A stretch of DNA of 64,000 nucleotides from the NCBI RefSeq assembly GCF_030388665.1, contig NZ_CP128846.1, positions 3,512,001 through 3,576,000 on the forward strand, given 5' to 3'. Shown in pieces: positions 1-10,149 of the stretch. Positions within the stretch are counted from its first letter, which is position 1, and the number at the start of each line of letters is the position of its first letter. The translations under genes and the position numbers were made by a program. Origin of the DNA: Streptomyces flavofungini (lineage in GTDB: Bacteria > Actinomycetota > Actinomycetes > Streptomycetales > Streptomycetaceae). The notes below the pieces were generated by a model. The model did no database searches. It worked only from the letters and a program-made list of their open reading frames with translations, and was not told where the DNA came from.

Positions 1-1
1 C

Positions 2-955
2 GGCAAGGACACGCTCCTCGCGGCGTTCGCGCGGGCCGGTTTCCCCGCGCCGGTGCTCGTCGCGGAGCAGGCGGAGCCCGACCCGGACTTCCCGACGGTC
101 GCCTTCCCCAACCCGGAGGAGCCGGGCGCCATGGACCTGGCGTTCGCCACGGCCCGCGAGGCACGCCCGGACCTGGTGATCGCCAACGACCCGGACGCGG
201 ACCGCTGCGCGGTGGCCGTCCCGGTGGGCGACGGCGACTGGCGGATGCTGCGCGGCGACGAGGTCGGCGCGCTCCTCGGCGCGCACCTGGTGCGCAGGGG
301 TGTCGCCGCGGACGGGCCGCGCACCTTCGCCGAGTCGATCGTGTCGTCGTCGCTGCTCGGCCGCATCGCAGAGAAGGCGGGCCTCGGCTACGAGGAGACG
401 CTGACGGGCTTCAAGTGGATCGCCCGCGTGGACGGCCTGCGGTACGGCTACGAGGAGGCGCTGGGCTACTGCGTCGACCCCGAGGGCGTACGCGACAAGG
501 ACGGCATCACGGCGGCGCTGCTCGTCACGGAGCTGGCCTCCGAGCTGAAGGAGGAGGGGCGCACCCTCCTCGACCTGCTGGACGACCTGGCGGTGGAGCA
601 CGGTCTGCACGCCACCGACCAGCTGTCGGTGCGGGTGGAGGACCTGTCGCTGATCGCGGCCGCGATGCGGCGCCTGCGCGAGCGGCAGCCGGAGCGCCTC
701 GCGGGCCTGGCCGTGACGCGCGCCGAGGACCTCACCAAGGGCACGGAGGCGCTGCCGCCCACGGACGGGCTGCGGTACACCCTCGACGGCGCCCGCGTCA
801 TCGTGCGCCCCAGCGGCACCGAGCCGAAGCTCAAGTGCTACCTGGAGGTCGTGGTGCCGGTGGCGGACCGGGCCGCGCTGCCCGGGGCCCACGAGAAGGC
901 GGCCGAGCTGCTCGCGGCGCTGAAGCGGGATCTGGCGGAGGCCGCGGGGATCTGA
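2..955 (+). CDS. Phosphohexomutase family protein (phosphomannomutase / phosphopentomutase-like), C-terminal part
   Basis: This is the 3' part of an alpha-D-phosphohexomutase; the open frame runs in from the left edge, so the N-terminal domain with the phosphoserine loop is outside the window. Visible are the metal-binding loop NDPDADR (encoded near 185-205), a GDE motif, the substrate-loop-like segment EETLTGFKWI, and the C-terminal phosphate-binding motif RPSGTEPKLK near 810-840. The family shifts phosphate between C1 and C6, or C5, of sugar phosphates. Its position just upstream of deoC, with other nucleoside genes in the window, suggests it converts (deoxy)ribose-1-phosphate to the 5-phosphate. 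That substrate is inferred from context and cannot be read from these motifs; phosphomannomutase is the alternative. Confidence 0.9.
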   Translation, partial: GKDTLLAAFARAGFPAPVLVAEQAEPDPDFPTVAFPNPEEPGAMDLAFATAREARPDLVIANDPDADRCAVAVPVGDGDWRMLRGDEVGALLGAHLVRRGVAADGPRTFAESIVSSSLLGRIAEKAGLGYEETLTGFKWIARVDGLRYGYEEALGYCVDPEGVRDKDGITAALLVTELASELKEEGRTLLDLLDDLAVEHGLHATDQLSVRVEDLSLIAAAMRRLRERQPERLAGLAVTRAEDLTKGTEALPPTDGLRYTLDGARVIVRPSGTEPKLKCYLEVVVPVADRAALPGAHEKAAELLAALKRDLAEAAGI

Positions 956-1227
956 GGCGCGGGGCAGGCGCGGGGCTTGGCGCGGGGGTCGCGTACACCG
1001 GTGAGGGCGCTCGCGCCGGGGCGCTCGCGCACGACAGAACGCGCGGTCGCGTACGGCCGCACGGGCGGCGTCAGCCCCGCTCCGCCTCAGCCACCCGTAC
1101 GGGTGGGCGCACCCCCTGCCACCCGAAGGGGTGGTTCCGTTACGGCGCCTGACGCGGCTCCTCGGTGCGCCACCGGTCCCTCGGGAAGGGTCGACCGGTA
1201 GCGCACCTTCTCGTACCGGGAGCCGCA

Positions 1228-2436
1228 GTGCCGTACGGACCCCCCTCCGACCTGACGACCGCCGCACCGTCCCGCGTACCCGCCTCCCGCCGCCCCCACG
1301 CCGAGCTCCCGCGCGCCACCGCGTACCGGCGTGCGGCCCGCGCGCTGCGGTACGCGGCGCCCGCACTCCTCGCGTACGCCGCCGTCCGCGTCGTGGGCCT
1401 GCTCGTCCTCGCCGTCTGGGCCCGCCGCGAACACCGTGAGCTGTGGCACCTCCTGGCCGAGTCCTGGGACTGCGACTGGTACTTGAAGATCGCCGCACAC
1501 GGCTACGCGGACACGCTCGGGCACACCTTCGACACCAACAACCTCGCGTTCTTCCCGCTGTTTCCGCTCCTGATCCGGGCGGGCGACGCCCTGCTCCCGG
1601 CGCCGCGCGGCGGCGTCGGCCTCGCGCTCGCCGTCGGCTGCTCGTTCCTCGCGGCGTGGGGCATCTTCAAGGTCGGCGACCGGCTGCACGGGCGGCGCGC
1701 GGGCGTGCTCCTGGTGACGCTGTGGGCCTGCCTGCCGGTCGCGCTCGTGCAGTGGATGGGCTACACGGAGTCGCTGTTCACGGCGCTCGCGGCCTGGTCG
1801 TTGTACGCGGTGCTCACCGGCCGCTGGGTGTGGGCGGGGGCCCTCGCCGCGCTCGCGGGCCTGACCCGGCCGACCGGGATCGCCGTCGCCGCCGCCGTGT
1901 CCGTCACCGCCCTGCTCGCCCTGCGCCGCCGCTTCGACGCCCGCGCCCTGACCGGCGCGCTGCTCGCGCCGCTCGGCTGGCTCGCGTACGTCGGCTGGGT
2001 GGGGGCGCGCCTCGGCCGCTGGGACGGCTACTTCGCCGTGCAGAAGCTGTGGCACAACGAGTGGGACGGCGGCATCGGCACCCTGCGCTGGATGAAGCGG
2101 CTGTTCCTGGTGGAGCGCCCGCAGCTGTTCCTGGTGATGGTGACGCTCGTCCTGCTCGGCTCGCTCCTGCTGTACGTGCTTTCGGTGACCGGGCGCGAAC
2201 AGCCGCTGCCGCTCCTGGTGTTCACGGGCCTGCTGGTCGCGATCGTGCTCGGCTCCAGCGGCGTCTACTTCCCGCGCGCCCGCTTCCTGTTGCCCGGCTT
2301 CCCGCTCCTCCTGCCGGTGGCCCTCGCCCTCGCACGGGCGGGCACGCGGGTGACGCTCGCGGTGCTCTCGACGGCGGCGCTGACGTCGGCGGCGTTCGGC
2401 GGGCACATGCTGCTGGTGTGGCTGGGGCCGCCGTGA
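1228..2436 (+). CDS. PIG-V-like integral membrane glycosyltransferase
   Basis: A 402-residue, very hydrophobic protein with about eight to ten predicted membrane segments. An early loop carries WDCDWY and, shortly after, NLAFFPLFP, resembling the WDxxWY / FFPLFP signatures of PIG-V-type and related lipid-linked-sugar mannosyltransferases. Its acceptor is unknown; membrane enzymes of this sort usually take polyprenyl-phosphate sugars. I chose the GTG at 1228 because GGGAG sits about six bases upstream; an earlier in-frame GTG at 1165 would add a 21-residue tail with no good ribosome site. The gene stands alone between the mutase and a lipoprotein on the same strand. The glycosyltransferase role is family-based. 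Confidence 0.75.
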   Translation: MPYGPPSDLTTAAPSRVPASRRPHAELPRATAYRRAARALRYAAPALLAYAAVRVVGLLVLAVWARREHRELWHLLAESWDCDWYLKIAAHGYADTLGHTFDTNNLAFFPLFPLLIRAGDALLPAPRGGVGLALAVGCSFLAAWGIFKVGDRLHGRRAGVLLVTLWACLPVALVQWMGYTESLFTALAAWSLYAVLTGRWVWAGALAALAGLTRPTGIAVAAAVSVTALLALRRRFDARALTGALLAPLGWLAYVGWVGARLGRWDGYFAVQKLWHNEWDGGIGTLRWMKRLFLVERPQLFLVMVTLVLLGSLLLYVLSVTGREQPLPLLVFTGLLVAIVLGSSGVYFPRARFLLPGFPLLLPVALALARAGTRVTLAVLSTAALTSAAFGGHMLLVWLGPP

Positions 2437-2616
2437 TCCGTGGGCGGCTGCGGGACGTGGGCTCCGCTCGGCACCGGAGCAGGAGGCGGGCGCGCGGGAA
2501 GCCGAGGGGAGGCGCGGGAAGCCGAGGGAAATCGGGGGTGCTTGGTCGGGAACCCCGGGGCGGTGGGCGGTGTATCAGGGGTAGTTGCTGATTCGTCGCG
2601 GAGTGGGGGACGTCGC

Positions 2617-3849
2617 ATGGGCATGAAGGGGCGTGGGCTTCGAGGAGTGGTGGCCCTGGTGGGGGTCTGGGTGCTGGTGGCATGCGGGGCGGGCGCGGAG
2701 GGCGGAGGCAGCGGGGGCGCGCGGGCCTCGGGCGGCCGGGGAGCGGAGAAGGCAGGGGGCCGGGGAGCGGAGAAGGCGGCGGGGGGTCGGGCTCCGGTGC
2801 AGCGCATCCCGTCGGCACCGGACCTGCCCGGCTCGCCGTTCGGCATCGGTTTCGCGGCGGACGGCTCCGGCTTCGCGCTGCTCGTCGAGTGTGCGGAGCG
2901 CCGGTGCCGTCAGCACGTGGCGGTGCTCGAAGGGGGCGCGAAGGCGTGGCGCCGGGGCAGTTCGCCGCTGCGGGACGTGACGAGCGGCCGGGGCGTCTCT
3001 GCGGACCTGACGGTGCTCGGGCCGGGGCGGGCGCTGATAGGCGAGGGCTCGGAGCGTGTGGACGCTCCGGGGCGCACGTGGTTCACGGGCGACGGCGGCC
3101 GGACGTGGCGGCGCGGCACGGCGGGGGCCGCGGCGGCGGGTCCGGCGGCGGCTGTGGCGCGGGGCGGCGTCCTCTTCCCGGAGTGCCTGGAGCGCGACCG
3201 GTCCGACCCGAACGACTGCGTGCGGGAGCGGCTGCTCGCCCTGTCGCCACGGACGGGTCGGCATCATGTCCTGGTCCACCAGCCGCCGCTGAAGGGCCCG
3301 TTGCGTCAGGCCGGTGACCTCAGCGGGGCGGGCCTGTTCGTCTCCGGCACGGACCCGCGCACAGGCCTGCCCGCGCTGGCCAGGAGCACCGACCGGGGCC
3401 GCACGTGGCAGCGGCCGCGCCTGCCGGGCGTCGGTGCGGAGGGCGCGGTGTTCCGGGTGGTCGGGGGCCGCGGCGGGCTGTACGCGACGCAGCACGGGCC
3501 GGTGTCACCACCCGCGAAGAACGGCCTGGTCACCATGCACGTCAGCAAGGACGGGGGCCTGACGTGGACGAGGGTGTGGCGGCACCGGAAGGGCGTCGAG
3601 CCCCGCACGCTCATCGGCGACGTGCTGGTGGCCGACGACTCCAGCGTGACCCTGCACGGCGAGGACGGGGGCTGGCGCAGCACGGACGGCGCGCGGACGT
3701 TCGTCCGGGTCACGGCCAGGACGCCGTCGGGCTCGGTGGTCGCCACACCGGTGGGCTGGCTGCGGCGGGACAGCTTCGGTGGGAACGAGTTCCGCATATC
3801 GGCGGACGGCGTGCACTGGCGGGGGTTCCGGCTGGGCCGGGGGGACTGA
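2617..3849 (+). CDS. Secreted lipoprotein with BNR/Asp-box beta-propeller repeats
   Basis: A 410-residue predicted lipoprotein. The first 25 residues are a signal peptide ending in a lipobox (VLVAC), so Cys should carry the lipid anchor. A Gly/Ala/Lys-rich linker with two near-identical GRGAEKA units follows, then a domain with several Asp-box-type turns: TGDGGRTWRR, STDRGRTWQR, SKDGGLTWTR and the weaker STDGARTFVR. Such repeats build sialidase- or Ycf48-like beta-propellers, usually for binding or scaffolding outside the membrane. No sialidase arginine triad is obvious, so I do not call it an enzyme. ATG 2617 has GGGGGA six to seven bases upstream; the frame is open further upstream but looks non-coding. 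Confidence 0.75.
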   Translation: MGMKGRGLRGVVALVGVWVLVACGAGAEGGGSGGARASGGRGAEKAGGRGAEKAAGGRAPVQRIPSAPDLPGSPFGIGFAADGSGFALLVECAERRCRQHVAVLEGGAKAWRRGSSPLRDVTSGRGVSADLTVLGPGRALIGEGSERVDAPGRTWFTGDGGRTWRRGTAGAAAAGPAAAVARGGVLFPECLERDRSDPNDCVRERLLALSPRTGRHHVLVHQPPLKGPLRQAGDLSGAGLFVSGTDPRTGLPALARSTDRGRTWQRPRLPGVGAEGAVFRVVGGRGGLYATQHGPVSPPAKNGLVTMHVSKDGGLTWTRVWRHRKGVEPRTLIGDVLVADDSSVTLHGEDGGWRSTDGARTFVRVTARTPSGSVVATPVGWLRRDSFGGNEFRISADGVHWRGFRLGRGD

Positions 3850-3863
3850 GGGCCGCCGGGCTG

Positions 3864-3933
3864 GGGGCTGTCGGGCCGGGGCCGGTCGGGGCCGGTCGGG
3901 CCGGGGCCGGTCGGGCCGGGACGAGTCGGGCCA
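3864..3933. repeat. Short tandem repeat of a 14-17 bp GTCGGGCCGGGGCCG-like unit
   Basis: Between two convergent genes there are about five tandem copies of a G/C-only unit close to GTCGGGCCGGGGCCG, with small length differences. It probably arose by replication slippage. It could also form stable RNA structure and help stop transcription from both sides. Confidence 0.6.
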
Positions 3934-3957
3934 TGGCCTCCTCGACCCAAAGGCCCG

Positions 3958-4902
3958 TCAGCCCACGGCGAGCAGCACCGCGAGCAGCACCGCCCCGGCG
4001 GCGCTCGGCGCCAGGATCTCGTACGCCCAGTGCACGACCGGCTCGCCCTGCGCGGCCTCGGCGCCCTCGCGCCGCTCGGCGATCTCCCGCAGGTCGTCCA
4101 TGGACTGGTCGCCGGCGTCGCGGGCGTGCGGCTGGGTCGTGCCCCGGGCGCCGGGCCGGACCCGGCTCGCGGCCGGGTCGTCCGCGGCGACCTGCTGGGC
4201 GTGCCGCCGCGCGGCCTTCTTGCGGCCGCGCAGCGAGACGGGGATGGCCCACAGCTGGTACTTGGTGCCGTCCTGCGTGAAGACCTCGTTCGAGTAGCCG
4301 GAGCGCAGCCCCGAGATCGCGCCCCAGGGCAGCGTGATGGTGCGGAAGGGGTTGCGGATGCGCAGCCGGTCCTCGTTGGCGAAGACGGCGGGCCGCAGGG
4401 TGAAGGCGACGACGAGGGGCACCGCGAAGAGCAGTCCGGCGAGGGCCACCCACGGGGTGCGTCCCTCGCCACGGAACAGCGCGTCGACGCCGAGCCAGGT
4501 GCCGATCGCGAGCAGCAGGACGCCTCCGGCGATGGCTCCGTGGGACCGGTAGGCGCGGTCTTTGTAGGCCGGGTCGGACTGGGCGGACTGGGCGGAGTGG
4601 TCGGCCTGGGCGGACCGGTCGACCTGAGGAGCTGCGGCAGTCGGCTTGACCGAGGCAGCATCAGCCTCTTCCGGCGTGGCGGCCTTCGTCGGGGCCGCGG
4701 CCTTCTCCGGGGCGGCGGCCTTCTCCGGGGCGGCGGCCTTCTCCGAAGCGGCCGACGTCTCGGGCTCGGCCGGCTTGCCCGGGGCGGCCGGCTTGCCCGG
4801 GGCGGCCGAGGTCTCCGGATCGGCCGGGCTCGCCGGGGCCGCCGGGGCCGCCGGGGTCACCGGGTCCTGCTCCGCCGGAGTGGGCTGCGGGTCGCTCGTC
4901 AT
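3958..4902 (-). CDS. PH-domain membrane protein (bPH_6-like) with Ala/Pro-rich N-terminal tail
   Basis: A 314-residue protein. The first 125 residues are a low-complexity Ala/Pro/Glu tail containing three consecutive EKAAAP units. Two membrane segments follow (around residues 140-195), then a bacterial pleckstrin-homology-like domain recognisable by RLRIRNPFRTITLPWGAI and YQLWAIPVSLRGRKKAA, then a C-terminal hydrophobic segment. This resembles the bPH_6 family of actinobacterial membrane proteins, whose biochemical role is unknown. ATG 4902 begins the natural-looking MTSDPQPTPAEQ sequence; longer in-frame starts reach into the chitinase promoter region. It is divergent from the chitinase and shares about 180 bp of upstream DNA containing a DasR-type site. 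Confidence 0.8.
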   Translation of the reverse strand: MTSDPQPTPAEQDPVTPAAPAAPASPADPETSAAPGKPAAPGKPAEPETSAASEKAAAPEKAAAPEKAAAPTKAATPEEADAASVKPTAAAPQVDRSAQADHSAQSAQSDPAYKDRAYRSHGAIAGGVLLLAIGTWLGVDALFRGEGRTPWVALAGLLFAVPLVVAFTLRPAVFANEDRLRIRNPFRTITLPWGAISGLRSGYSNEVFTQDGTKYQLWAIPVSLRGRKKAARRHAQQVAADDPAASRVRPGARGTTQPHARDAGDQSMDDLREIAERREGAEAAQGEPVVHWAYEILAPSAAGAVLLAVLLAVG

Positions 4903-4957
4903 GGGCCTGATTCTGCCTGACGTGATGCCGTCGGCCGCGCGCGGCGGGGGTATGGGG

Positions 4958-4974
4958 ATTGGTCCAGACCTAGT
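4958..4974 (+). promoter_or_regulatory. DasR-responsive element (dre-like) upstream of the chitinase gene
   Basis: The sequence ATTGGTCCAGACCTAGT contains TGGTCCAGACCT at 4960-4971. That matches the 12-bp element known from Streptomyces chitinase promoters and the dre consensus bound by the GntR-family regulator DasR. It lies about 110 bp before the chitinase start, where control of that gene is expected. Only one copy is seen, whereas some chitinase promoters have two. Binding is inferred from sequence match. Confidence 0.8.
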
Positions 4975-5082
4975 ACGGTCGAGGGTTGTCATGTACGCCG
5001 ACAATCCAGCGGCGACCCGAACGCACCGGCGCCACCCGAACCCCTGAGGAGCCACCCGCACGCCACACCCCCGAGGAGAGCC

Positions 5083-7416
<2,334 letters not shown>

Positions 7417-7445
7417 CGTTCACGAGCGGACGGAGGTGACCTTCG

Positions 7446-7481
7446 AGCGCCGGAGGGGCTGATTTCAGCCCGTCCGGCGCT
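7446..7481 (+). terminator. Hairpin terminator after the chitinase gene
   Basis: AGCGCCGGA then GGGCT is mirrored by AGCCC then TCCGGCGCT around a six-base loop. This gives a stem of about 14 pairs with one mismatched pair, starting 30 bp after the chitinase stop. There is no clear T-run, as is common in Streptomyces. Confidence 0.75.
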
Positions 7482-7573
7482 TGCGGACGAGGCGAGGCGC
7501 GCAGCGCCGATCAGCGGGAGCCAGGGGGCGGCAGCCCCCGGTTTCGGAGGAGGGGCGGGACCGGGGCGCCCCG
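7466..7573 (+). repeat. Intergenic repeat family, copy 1
   Basis: This stretch begins with AGCCCGTCCGGCG, continues through GGACGAGGCG and small GC hairpins (GGCGCGCAGCGCC, GGGGGCGGCAGCCCCC), and ends in GGTTTCGG plus AGGGGCGGGA. The same succession appears at 11280-11416, and its first part appears inverted at 30001-30040. It looks like a dispersed, non-coding, hairpin-forming Streptomyces element; its first bases double as the terminator arm of the chitinase gene. Confidence 0.75.
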
Positions 7574-7677
7574 CGAGGGCACCCACCCGCACCACACCAT
7601 CCGCGCCCACCCGCACCACACCACCCGCACCCACCCGCACCGCACCGCACCCACTCCCCCGCCCCCTGTACACGCCG

Positions 7678-7689
7678 CTACGCGCGTAG
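7678..7689. promoter_or_regulatory. Palindromic operator CTACGCGCGTAG in front of deoC
   Basis: A perfect 12-bp palindrome 13 bp before the deoC start. It lies directly against a possible -10 box TATGCT at 7691-7696, so a bound protein would block transcription. The identical palindrome precedes add, and variants precede deoA and both BMP genes. This shared distribution is the evidence for function; the binding protein is unknown. Confidence 0.75.
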
Positions 7690-7702
7690 ATATGCTCCCC
7701 TC

Positions 7703-8692
7703 GTGACTATGCCGACGACGCCATCACCCCCAAGGACAGCCGCGCCCGCAGGGCCGCCGCCACCCTTCGCTGACGTCACCACGTCGGCATCGACACTCCG
7801 CCGCTTCCTCCACGGCCTCCCGGGCGTGGACGCGGTCGGCCTGGAGGCCCGGGCCGCCGCGCTCGGAACGCGTTCGATCAAGACCTCGGCCAAGGCGTAC
7901 GCCATCGACCTGGCCATCTCCATGATCGACCTGACGACCCTGGAGGGCGCCGACACCGCGGGCAAGGTCCGCGCGCTCGGCGCGAAGGCCGTCCACCCGG
8001 ACCCGACGGACCGCACGACGCCGCGCACGGCCGCGGTCTGCGTGTACCCGGACATGGTCGCCACGGCGAAGCAGGCCGTCGCGGGCTCGGACGTGAAGGT
8101 CGCCTCGGTGGCGACGGCGTTCCCCGCGGGCCGCGCGGCCCTGGACGTGAAGCTGGCGGACGTCCGCGACGCGGTGGCCGCGGGCGCCGACGAGATCGAC
8201 ATGGTCATCGACCGGGGCGCGTTCCTCTCCGGCGACTACATGAAGGTGTACGAGGAGATCGTCGCCGTGAAGGAGGCCTCCGCGCAGGCCCGCCTGAAGG
8301 TGATCTTCGAGACCGGCGAACTCTCGACGTACGACAACATCCGCCGCGCGAGCTGGATCGGCATGCTCGCGGGCGCGGACTTCATCAAGACGTCGACCGG
8401 CAAGGTCGGGGTGAACGCGACCCCCGCGAACACCCTCCTCATGCTGGAGGCCGTCCGCGACTTCCGCGCGCAGACCGGCGTCCAGGTGGGCGTGAAGCCC
8501 GCCGGCGGCATCCGGACGTCCAAGGACGCCATCAAGTTCCTGGTCCTGGTCAACGAGACCGCGGGCGCGGACTGGCTGGACAACCACTGGTTCCGCTTCG
8601 GTGCGTCCAGCCTGCTCAACGACCTGCTGATGCAGCGCCAGAAGCTGGCCACCGGACGCTACTCCGGCCCCGACTACGTGACGGTGGACTGA
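7703..8692 (+). CDS. deoC: Deoxyribose-phosphate aldolase
   Basis: A 329-residue class I aldolase that cleaves 2-deoxyribose-5-phosphate to glyceraldehyde-3-phosphate and acetaldehyde in the cytoplasm. Family features are IDLTTLEGADT near the N-terminus, the Schiff-base lysine region DFIKTSTGK, and GVKPAGGIRTSKDA, with the second conserved lysine, further on. The N-terminal 35 residues are longer and more Pro/Ala-rich than in enterobacterial DeoC, as usual in actinobacteria. Start choice is GTG 7703 or ATG 7709. A -10-like TATGCT ends six bases before the GTG and no ribosome site is visible, so a leaderless message is likely. It begins an operon with two aldehyde dehydrogenase genes (gap 5 bp) behind a palindromic operator. 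Confidence 0.95.
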   Translation: MTMPTTPSPPRTAAPAGPPPPFADVTTSASTLRRFLHGLPGVDAVGLEARAAALGTRSIKTSAKAYAIDLAISMIDLTTLEGADTAGKVRALGAKAVHPDPTDRTTPRTAAVCVYPDMVATAKQAVAGSDVKVASVATAFPAGRAALDVKLADVRDAVAAGADEIDMVIDRGAFLSGDYMKVYEEIVAVKEASAQARLKVIFETGELSTYDNIRRASWIGMLAGADFIKTSTGKVGVNATPANTLLMLEAVRDFRAQTGVQVGVKPAGGIRTSKDAIKFLVLVNETAGADWLDNHWFRFGASSLLNDLLMQRQKLATGRYSGPDYVTVD

Positions 8693-8697
8693 GACCC

Positions 8698-10149
8698 ATG
8701 AAGAGCGAGAACGTGTCATCCGCATTCGAGTACGCCCCGGCGCCCGAGTCCCGCTCGGTCGTCGACATCGCGCCGTCGTACGGCCTGTTCATCGACGGCG
8801 AGTTCACCGAGGCGGCCGACGGCAAGGTCTTCAAGTCGGTCTCCCCGTCGACCGAGGAGGTCCTCTCCGAGGTCGCGCAGGCGGGTGAGGCCGATGTCGA
8901 CCGCGCCGTGAAGGCGGCCCGCAAGGCCTTCGAGAAGTGGTCCGCGCTGCCGGGCGCCGAGCGCGCGAAGTACCTCTTCCGCATCGCCCGCATCATCCAG
9001 GAACGCAGCCGCGAGCTGGCCGTCCTGGAGACCCTCGACAACGGCAAGCCGATCAAGGAGACCCGCGACGCGGACCTCCCGCTGGTCGCCGCGCACTTCT
9101 TCTACTACGCGGGCTGGGCCGACAAGCTCGACCACGCCGGCTACGGCGCGAACCCGCGCCCGCTCGGTGTCGCGGGCCAGGTCATCCCCTGGAACTTCCC
9201 GCTCCTGATGCTGGCGTGGAAGATCGCCCCGGCGCTCGCGACGGGCAACACGGTGGTCCTCAAGCCCGCCGAGACGACCCCCCTGTCGGCCCTGTTCTTC
9301 GCGGACATCTGCCGCCAGGCGGGCCTGCCCAAGGGCGTCGTCAACATCCTCCCCGGATACGGCGACACGGGCGCGGCCCTGACCGCGCACCCGGACGTGA
9401 ACAAGGTGGCCTTCACCGGCTCCACGGCCGTCGGCAAGCAGATCGCGCGCACGGTCGCGGGCACGGGCAAGAAGCTCACCCTGGAGCTGGGCGGCAAGGG
9501 CGCGAACATCGTCTTCGACGACGCGCCGATCGACCAGGCCGTCGAGGGCATCGTCACGGGCATCTTCTTCAACCAGGGCCAGGTCTGCTGCGCGGGCAGC
9601 CGCCTCCTGGTGCAGGAGTCGGTCCAGGACGAACTCCTCGACGCGCTCAAGCGCCGCCTGTCGACCCTCCGCCTGGGCGACCCGCTGGACAAGAACACCG
9701 ACATCGGCGCGATCAACTCCGCCGAGCAGCTGGCCCGCATCACGGCGCTCGCCGAGACGGGCGAGGCGGAAGGCGCCGAGCGCTGGTCGGCGCCCTGCGA
9801 ACTGCCCACGTCGGGCTACTGGTTCGCCCCGACCCTGTTCACGAACGTCACGCAGGCGCACACCGTGGCCCGCGACGAGATCTTCGGCCCGGTCCTGTCC
9901 GTCCTCAGCTTCCGCACCCCGGAAGAGGCCGTGGCCAAGGCCAACAACACGCAGTACGGCCTGTCGGCGGGCATCTGGACGGAGAAGGGCTCGCGCATCC
10001 TCGCGGTCGCGAACAGGCTCCGCGCCGGGGTCGTCTGGGCCAACACGTTCAACAAGTTCGACCCGACCTCGCCCTTCGGCGGCTACAAGGAGTCGGGCTT
10101 CGGCCGCGAGGGCGGCCGCCACGGCCTGGAGGCGTACCTCGATGTCTGA
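8698..10149 (+). CDS. NAD(P)-dependent aldehyde dehydrogenase
   Basis: A complete 483-residue aldehyde dehydrogenase. It has the cofactor-site sequence VIPWNFPLLMLAWKIAPAL, the FTGSTAVGKQI turn, the catalytic glutamate in TLELGGKGANIVF and the catalytic cysteine region FNQGQVCCAG. Such enzymes oxidise aldehydes to acids. Because the gene starts five bases after deoC, the most likely substrate is the acetaldehyde released by DeoC, giving acetate; this is inferred from the operon. Its last codons overlap the next gene by eight bases, so the two are probably translationally coupled. Confidence 0.93.
   Translation: MKSENVSSAFEYAPAPESRSVVDIAPSYGLFIDGEFTEAADGKVFKSVSPSTEEVLSEVAQAGEADVDRAVKAARKAFEKWSALPGAERAKYLFRIARIIQERSRELAVLETLDNGKPIKETRDADLPLVAAHFFYYAGWADKLDHAGYGANPRPLGVAGQVIPWNFPLLMLAWKIAPALATGNTVVLKPAETTPLSALFFADICRQAGLPKGVVNILPGYGDTGAALTAHPDVNKVAFTGSTAVGKQIARTVAGTGKKLTLELGGKGANIVFDDAPIDQAVEGIVTGIFFNQGQVCCAGSRLLVQESVQDELLDALKRRLSTLRLGDPLDKNTDIGAINSAEQLARITALAETGEAEGAERWSAPCELPTSGYWFAPTLFTNVTQAHTVARDEIFGPVLSVLSFRTPEEAVAKANNTQYGLSAGIWTEKGSRILAVANRLRAGVVWANTFNKFDPTSPFGGYKESGFGREGGRHGLEAYLDV

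Noticed and set aside
1087..2406. Long open frame antisense to the membrane glycosyltransferase
   Set aside because: Composition is Arg/Glu/Gln-rich with no family pattern; it is the usual shadow of a high-GC gene. The plus frame has the membrane helices and family motifs.
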